Both the position numbers and the translations under genes were made by a program. Below are positions 45,499-54,070 of a stretch of 64,000 nt of DNA, one piece after another; the stretch's first letter is position 1; each line of letters opens with the position of its first letter. The stretch is taken from positions 1-64,000 of the forward strand of contig JALHQC010000008.1 of NCBI GenBank assembly GCA_022842165.1, read 5' to 3'. The notes beneath the pieces are model-generated. The model did no database searches. It was not told the origin of the DNA and worked only from the letters and a program-made list of their open reading frames with translations. The stretch comes from a bacterium (GTDB lineage: Bacteria > Pseudomonadota > Alphaproteobacteria > Rhizobiales > Aestuariivirgaceae).

Positions 45499-46899
45499 AT
45501 GATGAACACGGCAAAAACCCGGGCCGCAGCGCGCGCGGCATGGCAGCCCCTGAAGCCCGAACTCCTGGCGGCCTTCGACCGCTTCTGGCGCATGCCGGAG
45601 CTGGCGGGAATGGAGACCCGTTCCGCCGAAGCCCTGTGCGGCTGGCTGGAACAGCATTGCTTCGCGGTGACGCGGGGGGCAGGTGGAATTCCCACGGCCT
45701 TTGTGGCGCGGAAGGACTCTGGCACTGGCCCCCGTATCGCGATCCTGGCGGAGTATGACGCGCTGCCGGGACTGGGCAATGAGGTGAGTTGCGGGCGCGC
45801 ACCTACCGGACAGCCCGCCGGTCATGGTTGCGGGCACAATCATATCGGGCCTGCCAATACCGCCGCGGCGATTGCCGCCGCGAGCCTGGGGCTTCCGGGC
45901 GAGATCGCCGTCATCGGCTGCCCGGCGGAGGAAATCCTCTGGGGCAAGGTAGCGCTGCTGAAACAGGGCGTGTTCGACGGCTTCGATGCGATCCTCACCT
46001 CGCATGGGGATTATCAGAACGGCGCCGCTTCCCGGCCCTGCCAGGCGATGGTGACCACTGAATATGTCTTCCTCGGCCAAGCGGGCCATGGCGGCAAGGC
46101 GGGACCGAGGAATGCACTGAGCGCGGCGGAAGCAGCGGTTCGCGCCATCGGTGCGGCGATGGCGCAATCTTGCCCCGGCGTTTCGGTGAAACACGTGCTG
46201 CGGATCGCCGGCATCATGCCCTCGATCACCCCGGACGAGGCGCGGCTGTGGATCACCTGCCGCAATGTGGAACTGGACGAGGTGCGCCGCGCCCATGGTC
46301 TCATCACCGATGCTTGCCGCGCCGCCGCCGCAGAGACCAACTGCGGCTTCCGGGAACAGTTCATTTCCGAATGCCGGGGCTATCTCGCCAATGACGCGCT
46401 GGCGGATGTGCTGCAGGACTGTCTTGTCAAGATCGGCCCGCCGCAATGGACAGTAGACGAAATCACCTTCATGCGGGACTTGAGTGCAGCAGCCTCGCCC
46501 GGTGAAGCCTTCACGCTCGACCGGAGTTTGAAGCTCTACAATGAAGATGCCGACTATTATGGCCAGGACGACGGCGAGGTCAGCTGGCGCATTCCGCTCG
46601 GCCGCGTCAACTGGGCCTACCCCGAACAGGTGCCGATCCACCACTGGGCGTGGACGGCGCTTTCGGGCCACAGCGCCGGCCACCGCGGCGCGCTGATGGC
46701 ATCGGAAGCGCTCGCCATGGCGGCGGCGCAACTGCTGGCCGATCCCTCGATCATCGTCGCCGCGAAGGCCGAGCTCGCATCGCGCACCCGGCACATGAAC
46801 ATCGATATGCCGAGGCTCGGCGCGTGGAACACCATGACGAAGGCGCCGGCCTCATTCTGGGATGCGAGTTGGACCGAAGTGACGCCGTTGCATAACTGA
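45499..46899 (+). CDS. M20 family amidohydrolase (AbgB-like)
   Basis: A 466-residue zinc amidohydrolase. Metal and catalytic words are 'AILAEYDALPG', 'GHGCGHNHIGPA', 'GCPAEEILWGK', 'LTSHGD' and the late 'SGHSAGHRGA'. The closest family by length and wording is the AbgB type, which releases p-aminobenzoate from its glutamate conjugate, but related enzymes cut other N-acyl amino acids. It is divergent from dapF. GTG 45490 and ATG 45502 are alternative starts. Confidence 0.85.
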   Translation: MMNTAKTRAAARAAWQPLKPELLAAFDRFWRMPELAGMETRSAEALCGWLEQHCFAVTRGAGGIPTAFVARKDSGTGPRIAILAEYDALPGLGNEVSCGRAPTGQPAGHGCGHNHIGPANTAAAIAAASLGLPGEIAVIGCPAEEILWGKVALLKQGVFDGFDAILTSHGDYQNGAASRPCQAMVTTEYVFLGQAGHGGKAGPRNALSAAEAAVRAIGAAMAQSCPGVSVKHVLRIAGIMPSITPDEARLWITCRNVELDEVRRAHGLITDACRAAAAETNCGFREQFISECRGYLANDALADVLQDCLVKIGPPQWTVDEITFMRDLSAAASPGEAFTLDRSLKLYNEDADYYGQDDGEVSWRIPLGRVNWAYPEQVPIHHWAWTALSGHSAGHRGALMASEALAMAAAQLLADPSIIVAAKAELASRTRHMNIDMPRLGAWNTMTKAPASFWDASWTEVTPLHN

Positions 46900-46928
46900 C
46901 ACACAAGCAGCAAGGACAAGGGACGGAC

Positions 46929-47777
46929 ATGGGCAGCAACAATTTCCGCAGTGAACTCGTCGGCTCTTTCTCCGAGGGTTCGAACGGCAACCCGACGGTG
47001 GCGATGATCGAGGCGGCCTTCCGGCATCACGGGCTGAACTGGCGCTACATCAACTGCGAGGTGACGCCTGAGAACTTGAGCGATGCCGTGAAGGGTGCCC
47101 GCGCCATGGGGTGGAGGGGCTTCAACTGCTCGATCCCGCACAAGGTGACGGTGATCCCGCATCTCGATGGCCTGGGCGAGAGCGCCACCATCATGGGCGC
47201 CGTCAATTGCGCGGTGAACCGTGACGGCAAGTTCATCGGCGAGAACACCGACGGCAAGGGCTTCCTGAAGTCGCTGCTGGAAGTGGTGGACCCAAAGGGG
47301 AAAACGGTCGTCATGTTCGGCGCCGGCGGTGCCGCGCGCGCCATCGGCGTTGAACTAGCATTGGCGGGCGCGAAATCACTGACAGTGGTGAACCGTTCGG
47401 CCTCGCGCGGCGAACCTCTGGTGAAACTGTTGAACGAGAAGACGAAGACGCCCGCAAGCCTCGTGGTGTGGCCGAAGAACTATGCTGTGCCGGAGGGAAC
47501 AGACATCGTGGTGAACGCGACATCGATTGGCCTCGGCGACGGCAACGCCGCGCTCGACATCGATGTGAACTCCCTGAAGCCCGGCATGGTGGTGGCCGAT
47601 GTGATCGTCGATCCGCCCAGCACGAAGCTGACGCGCGATGCGAAAGCCCAAGGCTGCACCGTGATCGACGGACTGGGCATGCTCATCAATCAGGGCGTGA
47701 TCGGCGTGAAATACTGGACGGGGATCGATGCAGATCCGGCTGTGATGCGGAAAAAGCTGGTGGAGATATTTGAATAG
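46929..47777 (+). CDS. Shikimate dehydrogenase-like protein (AroE paralogue)
   Basis: A 282-residue AroE-fold oxidoreductase: the catalytic Lys in 'NCSIPHKVTVIP', the Asp in 'GENTDGKGFL', the NADP loop 'MFGAGGAARAIGVELA', and 'NATSIGLGDG'. The shikimate carboxylate loop is altered: the canonical HSxS pattern reads 'EGSNGNP', keeping only the first serine. This suggests quinate or another hydroxyacid as substrate, or a paralogue of the true AroE. It lies 29 bp after the M20 gene and may be in its operon. Confidence 0.82.
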   Translation: MGSNNFRSELVGSFSEGSNGNPTVAMIEAAFRHHGLNWRYINCEVTPENLSDAVKGARAMGWRGFNCSIPHKVTVIPHLDGLGESATIMGAVNCAVNRDGKFIGENTDGKGFLKSLLEVVDPKGKTVVMFGAGGAARAIGVELALAGAKSLTVVNRSASRGEPLVKLLNEKTKTPASLVVWPKNYAVPEGTDIVVNATSIGLGDGNAALDIDVNSLKPGMVVADVIVDPPSTKLTRDAKAQGCTVIDGLGMLINQGVIGVKYWTGIDADPAVMRKKLVEIFE

Positions 47778-47792
47778 CAAGTAGATCCCACA

Positions 47793-48710
47793 ATGGTTTA
47801 CCGTGCCCGATATAGAGTTCGCATGCGCACCGCACCTCGATTGAAAATCGAAGAGGCATTAGCCCTAACAATTGCCAACTTCCCTGAGATCGAAATCACA
47901 AGATCCGGAGAGCACGACAATGGTGAAAAGTGGATAATCTTCAAATGTAGTGGGCTCTCTTCCAAAGAGGAAGCTACCCTTATCGGCCAGAAATTGGGAG
48001 ATGCACTTTCGCTTGCGGGTTCAATAGGCAGGTTGGGAATCGATATCGGTCACTCTATTGCAAATCTCCAGTTTAGCACCGCGATTGAAACCAAGATATT
48101 CGCTGATCACAAAAGAAAACTTCGACCAGAGATTCATGGTCTGCAGGTTTACGAAGAAGACAGTGTTGCAATTATTGGGCTTGAAGCTCGAGGAGAAGTA
48201 AGCGTAAGCAACGAAAGGTTAAGCGATAGCCTAATGAATTGGCTATCTAAAGACCTAAAACTAACGGATCGACAGAGGACTTGCTCTGCTCTGATCAATG
48301 ACTCGCTTTTCAGTACAAGCTCAGAAACTCAGTTTATTTTGAGGGTGACCGCTGTTGAAGCATTATGTGAGAAGGATGAACGTGGCAAGGATTACCAGCA
48401 AGCAATCAGTTGGTTGAGCCAAGCCATCATTGAAGCAACTTGCTCAGAGGATACGAAGGCAAGCATCTTGAATTTACTCGACAACTCTAGGCAGGCTAGC
48501 GTGAGGCAGGCTTGCAAGAAGAAGTTTGTCAGTCTTCTGTCTCCTAAAGAGTTCAAAAGTTTTGATCGCTTGTATAGCCTTAGGAGTAAATTTATCCATG
48601 ACGGACTAGGCCGTGGCACATTGCAGCATGCATCGAACGAAATTTTGGAGCTAGCTACCTCGCTTTTAGATGCAGATCTTAGACTAAATGCTGTTCGAAC
48701 CCCTGTTTAG
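47793..48710 (+). CDS. Hypothetical protein with ApeA-like HEPN C-terminal domain
   Basis: A 305-residue protein in DNA of markedly lower G+C (42-45% in two lines counted, near 60% just upstream). The C-terminal ~130 residues look like an ApeA-type HEPN domain: 'ETQFILRVTAVEALCEKDERG', then helices, then 'FDRLYSLRSKFIHDGLGRGTL', which contains the RxxxxH HEPN motif. The N-terminal ~150 residues are unrecognised. HEPN proteins are often RNases in defence or toxin systems. No antitoxin partner is adjacent. ATG 47823 is an alternative start; neither has a strong ribosome site. Confidence 0.65.
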   Translation: MVYRARYRVRMRTAPRLKIEEALALTIANFPEIEITRSGEHDNGEKWIIFKCSGLSSKEEATLIGQKLGDALSLAGSIGRLGIDIGHSIANLQFSTAIETKIFADHKRKLRPEIHGLQVYEEDSVAIIGLEARGEVSVSNERLSDSLMNWLSKDLKLTDRQRTCSALINDSLFSTSSETQFILRVTAVEALCEKDERGKDYQQAISWLSQAIIEATCSEDTKASILNLLDNSRQASVRQACKKKFVSLLSPKEFKSFDRLYSLRSKFIHDGLGRGTLQHASNEILELATSLLDADLRLNAVRTPV

Positions 48711-48712
48711 TA

Positions 48713-49147
48713 CTACAACCTTCCCATCTCCTCGTCCTCGCAGCTCCGGCCGCAGTCTGACAGCGCATCCTCAAGAAACTCCGACAGCAGCGGCAGGCCC
48801 AGCAGGTAATCCGCTGTGCGCTCGTTGTGCGCGGCGGCGGCCTGTTCGCGGGCTTCTTTCCATTCGTCCATGTCGAAGTCGCCGCGGCCCACCCAGGTGA
48901 GGGCCACGAGGTCGATCTGCTCGTCCTCGTCCATGGCGTTGACGAAGCTGCGGATTTCCTGTGCCACGGGATCATTGGCGCGCGATTCCAGCACGCTTGC
49001 CATGCCGTCGTCGGAAGCATTGGACGCAGCGTCCGGGATGACGGGGAGGTCCTTCACCTCGAACTGGCGGGCCTTCGTGATGATGAAGCAGACCTGTTCG
49101 GTTGAGACTGAAAGCTCGATGTCGGCGGGTGTCTGGTCGGACAGCAT
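48713..49147 (-). CDS. DUF3775 domain-containing protein
   Basis: A 144-residue acidic protein of the DUF3775 family: 'STEQVCFIITKARQFEVKDLPV', 'SNASDDGMASVLESRANDPV', 'EIRSFVNAMDEDEQIDLVALTWVGRGDF' and 'YLLGLPLLSEFLEDAL'. The family is common in Hyphomicrobiales and has no known role. ATG 49147 follows GGAGAGG. It is convergent with the HEPN gene, with 2 bp between the stops. Confidence 0.85.
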   Translation of the reverse strand: MLSDQTPADIELSVSTEQVCFIITKARQFEVKDLPVIPDAASNASDDGMASVLESRANDPVAQEIRSFVNAMDEDEQIDLVALTWVGRGDFDMDEWKEAREQAAAAHNERTADYLLGLPLLSEFLEDALSDCGRSCEDEEMGRL

Positions 49148-49288
49148 TGGCCTCTCCTGCATGATGCAAATGCCCGTCAATGCGGAAGACGGGCTTACGG
49201 TTTCACAGAAACAATTTCGGAACCCCCGGCACAAACACGGCACGTTCCGCGTTGTGGCCCTGATTCAACAAAAAAGAGGGACCAGAAC

Positions 49289-49774
49289 ATGGCCGTGACC
49301 AAGATGATCGAACCGCGCGACGTCGACCTGCCCGCGCAGGACCGTGGCGCCATTGCCGCGAAGGTGGGCGGCGTGCTGGCCAAGACCTATGAACTGCTGC
49401 TCGCCTCGCAACTGGTGCACTGGAACGTGAAGGGCGAGCTTTTTCTCCCCGTCCACCAGTTGACCGAGCAGCATTACAACGAGCTGTTCGCGACGCTCGA
49501 CGTCCTCGCCGAACGCATGCGCGCGCTGGGCACCGAAGTGCCGAGTGATGGCGCCACCAAGTCGTTCTCGGTTTCAGCAAAGCTCGACGGGTCTTCCATG
49601 GTGAACATGGTGGAACAGCTGATTGCCATGCACGAGGACGCCGCCAAGGGTGCCCGCGAAGTGGCGGGCTTTGCGGACGATGCCGATGACCCGGTGACCA
49701 GCGACATGATGATGGACTCTCTCAAATTCCACGAGAAGGCCATCTGGATGCTCAGGGCCATTGTGACGAAGTAA
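49289..49774 (+). CDS. dps: Dps family ferritin-like DNA-protection protein
   Basis: A 161-residue Dps: ferroxidase residues lie in 'LLLASQLVHWNVKGELF' (His) and 'VHQLTEQHYNELFATLDVLAERM' (Glu/Asp), the typical inter-subunit site. The N-terminal tail (MAVTKMIEPRDVDLPAQDR) is short and only mildly basic, so DNA binding may be weak. It stores iron and consumes peroxide under stress. ATG follows AGAGGGA. Confidence 0.92.
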   Translation: MAVTKMIEPRDVDLPAQDRGAIAAKVGGVLAKTYELLLASQLVHWNVKGELFLPVHQLTEQHYNELFATLDVLAERMRALGTEVPSDGATKSFSVSAKLDGSSMVNMVEQLIAMHEDAAKGAREVAGFADDADDPVTSDMMMDSLKFHEKAIWMLRAIVTK

Positions 49775-49795
49775 GCGCGTCCACGACAACTATTG

Positions 49796-49895
49796 CTGTC
49801 ATCGCCGGGCTTGTCCCGGCGACCCATTTGTCCGCAGTCTCGGATATTTCGCCAGGATGTACGATGGGTCCCCGCAACAAGTGCGGGGATGACAG
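49796..49895. repeat. Dispersed palindromic repeat of the TGTCATC type
   Basis: A 100-bp element with complementary ends (ctgtcatc ... gatgacag), inner words cgccgggcttgtcccggcgacccat and atgggtccccgcaacaagtgcgggg, and a ~35-base centre. It differs from the ctccc-type elements elsewhere in the window and matches the common alphaproteobacterial intergenic palindrome. It follows dps and may end its transcription. Confidence 0.8.
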
Positions 49896-49942
49896 TCAGA
49901 GACAGTTAGAGGGAGAGGTCCGGCGGGGATCAGCCCCCGTAT

Positions 49943-49971
49943 TTGACTTGTTCCTGCTTTTCCCCTATGCC
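49943..49971 (+). promoter_or_regulatory. Candidate promoter of ffh
   Basis: TTGACT (49943-49948), a 17-base spacer and TATGCC (49966-49971) resemble the alphaproteobacterial housekeeping promoter. It lies 143 bp before the ffh ATG, after the dps-side repeat. Confidence 0.45.
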
Positions 49972-50114
49972 GCCCTCCATCACACGACGCTTGAACGTCA
50001 TCAGGCCGCGCCACACATGGGGTTTTCATATTCCCGGGGGGTGAGGCGGCCAACATCCGGCAGCGAGATTCGCTCCCGGGTGCGAAATGCGTTTGGGCCG
50101 GAGGATGCGAAGAG

Positions 50115-51701
50115 ATGTTTGAGAGCTTAAGCGAGCGCCTGTCGGGCATATTGGACAAGATCACCGGTCGCGGTGCGCTGTCTGATGCGGACGTGGAGGA
50201 AGCCCTTCGCGAAGTTCGCCGCGCGCTGCTGGAAGCCGACGTGGCCTTGGAAGTCGTCCGCACCTTCACCGAGAAGGTGAAGGCCAAGGCCGTTGGCGCC
50301 GAGATCGTCAAGTCGGTGAAGCCCGGCCAGATGGTCGTCAAGATCGTCCATGATGCCCTCGTCGAGACGCTGGGCGGCTCCGAAGGATCAAGCCTCAATC
50401 TCCGCGCCTCGCCGCCCGTCGCCATTCTCATGGTCGGCCTTCAGGGCTCGGGCAAGACGACGACCACCGCCAAGATCGCCAAGCGCCTGACCGAGCGCGA
50501 TAAGCGCCGCGTGCTGATGGCGTCCCTCGATACCCGCCGCCCCGCCGCGCAGGAACAGCTGGCGATTCTGGGCACCCAGGTGAAGGTGGATACGCTTGCC
50601 ATCGTCAAGGGCGAGAACCCGGTGCAGATCGCGCGCCGCGCCATGTCGGAAGCGAGGAAGGGCGGCTATGACGTCGTCATGCTCGATACCGCGGGCCGCC
50701 TCCACATCGACGAGGAATTGCTCGCGGAAGCAGCCGCCGTTCGCGATATCGTGAAGCCCAATGAAACCCTGCTGGTGGCCGATGCGCTGACCGGACAGGA
50801 CGCCGTGAACCTCGCCCGATCCTTCGACGAGAAGATCGGTATCTCCGGCATCGTGCTGACCCGTATCGACGGCGATGGAAGGGGCGGTGCCGCACTCTCC
50901 ATGCGCGCGGTGACAGGCAAGCCCATCAAGCTGATGGGCACGGGCGAAAAGCTCGACGGGCTGGAGGATTTCCACCCGGAACGCATCGCCGGCCGCATCC
51001 TTGGCATGGGCGACGTCGTCAGCCTCGTTGAAAAAGCCGCCCTCGAGATCGATCAGGACAAGGCGAAGAAGATCGCCGACCGCATGCGGAAGGGCTCCTT
51101 CGATCTGGAGGATTTGGCCGACCAGCTCAAGCAGCTGCAGAAGATGGGCGGCATGGGCGGCGTGATGAACCTGCTGCCCGGCATGGGCAAAATCAAGAAG
51201 CAGATGGACGGCCTCGACCTCGACAACAAGGTGCTGAAGCGCCAGATGGCGATCATCGGCTCGATGACGCCCTATGAGCGCCGCCACCCCAAGGTGATGG
51301 ACGCCAAGAGGAAGAAACGCGTGGCCGCGGGTTCGGGCACCAAGGTCGAGGAAATCAACCGGCTGCTGAAAATGCACATCCAGATGGCCGCGATGATGAA
51401 GCAGATGGGCCAGGGCAAGGGCCTGTTCGGCAAGATGATGGGCGGGGCCAAGGGCGGCCCGGATGCCGCAGAACTTGAAAAGATGCAGGCGGAGCTGGCG
51501 GGCCTCGACCCCAACGCGCTGCCGGAAGACTTGAAAGAGATGATGAAGGGCGGATCGCTTCCGCCGATGCCGAAACTGCCCGGAATGGGCGGGCTTCCGG
51601 GTCTCGGCGGTGGAAAGCTCCCCGGCCTCGGCGGCTTGCCGGGCTTGGGCGGCGGATCGCCCTTCAAGGGATTGCCCGGGCTTCCGGGCAAGAAGAAGTA
51701 G
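50115..51701 (+). CDS. ffh: Signal recognition particle protein Ffh
   Basis: A 528-residue SRP54 GTPase. N domain residues 1-90; G domain with '[19 protein letters not shown]', '[11 protein letters not shown]', '[12 protein letters not shown]' and '[13 protein letters not shown]'; M domain from about 300 ([24 protein letters not shown] ... [27 protein letters not shown]). The last ~50 residues form a Gly/Leu/Pro repeat tail (PGLGG units) ending in KKK, longer than in E. coli Ffh. It binds signal sequences at the ribosome and docks with FtsY. The 4.5S RNA gene is not in this window. Confidence 0.97.
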   Translation: MFESLSERLSGILDKITGRGALSDADVEEALREVRRALLEADVALEVVRTFTEKVKAKAVGAEIVKSVKPGQMVVKIVHDALVETLGGSEGSSLNLRASPPVAILMVGLQGSGKTTTTAKIAKRLTERDKRRVLMASLDTRRPAAQEQLAILGTQVKVDTLAIVKGENPVQIARRAMSEARKGGYDVVMLDTAGRLHIDEELLAEAAAVRDIVKPNETLLVADALTGQDAVNLARSFDEKIGISGIVLTRIDGDGRGGAALSMRAVTGKPIKLMGTGEKLDGLEDFHPERIAGRILGMGDVVSLVEKAALEIDQDKAKKIADRMRKGSFDLEDLADQLKQLQKMGGMGGVMNLLPGMGKIKKQMDGLDLDNKVLKRQMAIIGSMTPYERRHPKVMDAKRKKRVAAGSGTKVEEINRLLKMHIQMAAMMKQMGQGKGLFGKMMGGAKGGPDAAELEKMQAELAGLDPNALPEDLKEMMKGGSLPPMPKLPGMGGLPGLGGGKLPGLGGLPGLGGGSPFKGLPGLPGKKK

Positions 51702-51736
51702 ATTTAATCAGAACACGGATCATCAAGGAGAAGACC

Positions 51737-52078
51737 ATGGCCGTTAAGATGCGTCTCGCACGCGCGGGCTCGAAGAAGCGCCCCTACTACCACATCGTGA
51801 TCGCCGATGCCGCCGCACCGCGCGATGGCAAGTTCATCGACGTCGTCGGCGCCTTCAACCCGATGCTGCCGAAGGATTCGGCCGACCGCGTGAAGCTCGA
51901 CACCGAGAAGGCCGCAGCCTGGCTGAAAAAGGGCGCGCAGGCGACCGACCGCGTGCTGCGCTTCCTTGACAAGGCCGGCCTCGCCAAGCGCGAAGCCCGC
52001 AACAACCCGAACAAGGCCCTTCCCGGCAAGAAGCGCCAAGAGCGCGAGAAGGCCGAAGCCGCCAAGGCCGCTGGCTGA
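51737..52078 (+). CDS. rpsP: 30S ribosomal protein bS16
   Basis: A 113-residue bS16: '[35 protein letters not shown]', 'VGAFNPML' and '[16 protein letters not shown]', followed by a Lys/Glu/Ala-rich tail common in alphaproteobacteria. AAGGAG precedes the ATG. It heads rpsP-rimM-trmD-rplS. Confidence 0.97.
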   Translation: MAVKMRLARAGSKKRPYYHIVIADAAAPRDGKFIDVVGAFNPMLPKDSADRVKLDTEKAAAWLKKGAQATDRVLRFLDKAGLAKREARNNPNKALPGKKRQEREKAEAAKAAG

Positions 52079-52102
52079 GATTTGGTCTGATGCAGCGCAC
52101 CT

Positions 52103-52233
52103 CATTCATCCCTCTCCGCTTGCGGGGAGGGTGGCACCGCAGGTGCCGGGTGGGGAATACTGCGCTTGCAGACTGGCCCCACCCGCCTCGCTTGCGCTCG
52201 GCACCCTCCCCGCGAAGCGAGGAGGGATGAATG
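52103..52233. repeat. Palindromic repeat element between rpsP and rimM, containing the rimM start
   Basis: Terminal arms cattcatccctc (52103-52114) and gagggatgaatg (52222-52233) are perfect complements over 12 bp. Inside are gcttgcggggag, gcaccgcaggtgc, gcctcgcttgcgctcggc and ccccgcgaagcgagg hairpins. The right arm supplies the GGAGGG ribosome site and the ATG of rimM. Confidence 0.85.
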
Positions 52234-52848
52234 GGCAAGGATATGGTCCTCGTGGGCCTCATCACCAGCGCCCATGGCATCAGGGGCGAGGTGAAGCTCA
52301 GGAGCTTCACTGCCGAACCGGAAGCGATCGCCGCCTATTCGCCGCTTGAAACGGCAAGCGGCGAGAAGATCGTGATCGCGAAGCTTCGCGCCCAGAAGGA
52401 TGGCTTCATCGCCATCCTGAAAGGCGTGACGGACCGCAACCGGGCAGAAGCCTTGCGAGGCACGGAGCTTTTCGTGCCGCGCGCGCGCCTTCCCGAGCCT
52501 GAAGACGGCGAGGTCTATATCCACGACCTCATCGGGCTACCCGTGCATCTGGCCGATCAAACGCGTCTGGGTGAGATCGTCAGCGTCGAGAACTACGGCG
52601 CAGGCGACCTGATCGACGTGAAGGTCGAAGGCCGGAAGGACACCGTGCTGATCCCCTTTGCCCACAGCTTCGTGCTGGAGGCGGACGGGGTGAAAGTGGT
52701 GGTCGATCTGCCGGAAGGTTTTCTGGATGAATCCCCCTCTCCCCTTGCGGAAGAGGGTGGCGCGGCAGCGCCGGGTGAGGGGTCCCCTCATCCGCCTCGC
52801 TCACGCTCGGCACCTTCTCCCACAAGGGGAGAAGGGAAAAAGCGATGA
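52231..52848 (+). CDS. rimM: Ribosome maturation factor RimM with repeat-encoded C-terminal tail
   Basis: A 205-residue RimM needed for 30S head assembly with uS19. The N-terminal beta barrel ([42 protein letters not shown]) and the PRC barrel ([59 protein letters not shown]) are normal and end near residue 168. The last ~37 residues ([10 protein letters not shown] ... TRGEGKKR) are translated from a palindromic element. The start codon and ribosome site lie in another element. An ATG at 52243 is an alternative start. Confidence 0.93.
   Translation: MGKDMVLVGLITSAHGIRGEVKLRSFTAEPEAIAAYSPLETASGEKIVIAKLRAQKDGFIAILKGVTDRNRAEALRGTELFVPRARLPEPEDGEVYIHDLIGLPVHLADQTRLGEIVSVENYGAGDLIDVKVEGRKDTVLIPFAHSFVLEADGVKVVVDLPEGFLDESPSPLAEEGGAAAPGEGSPHPPRSRSAPSPTRGEGKKR
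52733..52836. repeat. Palindromic repeat element inside the rimM 3' end
   Basis: A ~104-bp element (ccccctctccccttgcggaagaggg ... ggcgcggcagcgcc ... ccgcctcgctcacgctcggc ... cttctcccacaaggggagaag) lies wholly within the rimM reading frame. Its right end (GGAGAAGG) is the ribosome site of trmD, 8 bases before the ATG. Confidence 0.85.
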
Positions 52849-53549
52849 CCTTCCGCGCCACCATCCTGACGCTGTTTCCCGAGGTGTTTCCGGGCTCGCT
52901 CGGGCACTCGCTTGCGGGCCGGGCGCTTGAAAACGGGATCTGGTCGCTCGATGCGCGCGACATCCGGGCTTCCGCCACCGACCGGCACCGGACGGTGGAC
53001 GACCACCCCGCAGGGGGTGGCGCGGGAATGGTTCTGAAGCCCGACGTGCTGGCGGCGGCAATCGATGCCGCCCCGCATGAAGGGCAGAGGCTGCTGATGA
53101 GCCCCAGAGGCGAGCCGCTGACGCAAAGGCTCGTGCGCGAGCTGAGCGCCGGCCCGGGCCTGCTGATCGTCTGCGGCCGCTTCGAGGGCGTGGACGAGCG
53201 CGTGATCGAGGGCCGGAACCTGCGCGAGGTTTCGGTCGGGGACTATGTGCTCTCGGGTGGCGAGCCCGCGGCACTTGTGTTGCTCGATGCTGTCGTGAGG
53301 CTGCTTCCCGGCGTGATGGGAAAGCAGCAGAGCGGCGAGGAAGAAAGTTTCGAGGGGGGCCTCCTGGAGCACCCCCACTACACCAAGCCCAACATCTGGG
53401 AAGGTGTGGAGATTCCCCAGGTGCTGCTGTCCGGCGACCACAAGGCGATTGCCAAATGGAAGCAGGAGCAGCGTGTGGAACTGACCAGGGCCCGAAGGCC
53501 CGATCTCTGGAACGCCGCGCGGCGGACCGAAGAGTCGGGAAAGATTTGA
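52845..53549 (+). CDS. trmD: tRNA (guanine37-N1)-methyltransferase
   Basis: A 234-residue TrmD: '[27 protein letters not shown]', '[17 protein letters not shown]', the knot words '[17 protein letters not shown]', '[30 protein letters not shown]' and '[10 protein letters not shown]'. It methylates G37 to prevent frameshifts. The ATG overlaps the rimM stop by 4 bp. Confidence 0.97.
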   Translation: MTFRATILTLFPEVFPGSLGHSLAGRALENGIWSLDARDIRASATDRHRTVDDHPAGGGAGMVLKPDVLAAAIDAAPHEGQRLLMSPRGEPLTQRLVRELSAGPGLLIVCGRFEGVDERVIEGRNLREVSVGDYVLSGGEPAALVLLDAVVRLLPGVMGKQQSGEEESFEGGLLEHPHYTKPNIWEGVEIPQVLLSGDHKAIAKWKQEQRVELTRARRPDLWNAARRTEESGKI

Positions 53550-53574
53550 TTTTGAACCGGGTTGAGGGTATAGG
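53546..53574 (+). promoter_or_regulatory. Candidate internal promoter of rplS
   Basis: TTGATT (53546-53551), a 17-base spacer and TATAGG (53569-53574) lie at the trmD stop, 27 bp before the rplS ATG. It may add transcription of the ribosomal protein beyond operon read-through. Confidence 0.4.
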
Positions 53575-53600
53575 CCCGCAACCCCGAAAGGAACCGAGTT

Positions 53601-54002
53601 ATGAATATCATCGAGCAGCTCGAAAAAGAGCAAGTGGCCATCGTTGCCGCCCAGCGCGCCGTGCCGAGCTTCGGCCCCGGCGATACCGTCATCGTCAACG
53701 TGAAGGTCAAGGAAGGCGAGCGCACCCGCGTTCAGGCCTATGAAGGCGTGTGCATCGCCCGTTCGGGTGGTGGCCTCAACGAGAACTTCACCGTCCGCAA
53801 GATGTCCTACGGCGAAGGCGTGGAGCGTGTGTTCCCGGTCTATTCGCCGCTGATCGACTCGATCAAGGTCGTGCGCCACGGCAAGGTGCGCCGCGCCAAG
53901 CTCTATTATCTCCGTGGCCGCACCGGCAAGTCGGCGCGTATCGCCGAAAAGCAGCGCGCCGTGGGCCTCGCCCCCGCCGCCGCCAAGGCCGCCGAGGCAT
54001 AA
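53601..54002 (+). CDS. rplS: 50S ribosomal protein bL19
   Basis: A 133-residue bL19: '[63 protein letters not shown]' in parts and '[19 protein letters not shown]'. The C-terminal tail is Ala-rich. AAAGGA precedes the ATG. The operon ends at the hairpin 54029-54060. Confidence 0.97.
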   Translation: MNIIEQLEKEQVAIVAAQRAVPSFGPGDTVIVNVKVKEGERTRVQAYEGVCIARSGGGLNENFTVRKMSYGEGVERVFPVYSPLIDSIKVVRHGKVRRAKLYYLRGRTGKSARIAEKQRAVGLAPAAAKAAEA

Positions 54003-54028
54003 GCTTCGCTTGACGGTCGAATGCTTGA

Positions 54029-54060
54029 GGGCCGGCTGATCGCCGGCCCTTTCTGTTTTG
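54029..54060 (+). terminator. Factor-independent terminator after rplS
   Basis: A perfect 9-bp GC-rich stem agggccggc/gccggccct with a 5-base loop is followed by TTCTGTTTT. Confidence 0.75.
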
Positions 54061-54070
54061 GAAGGGTACC

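Noticed and set aside
49896-50114. Possible 4.5S (SRP) RNA gene before ffh
   Set aside because: I could not find the conserved GGAA tetraloop helix with the required asymmetric loop; the region looks like a promoter and leader.
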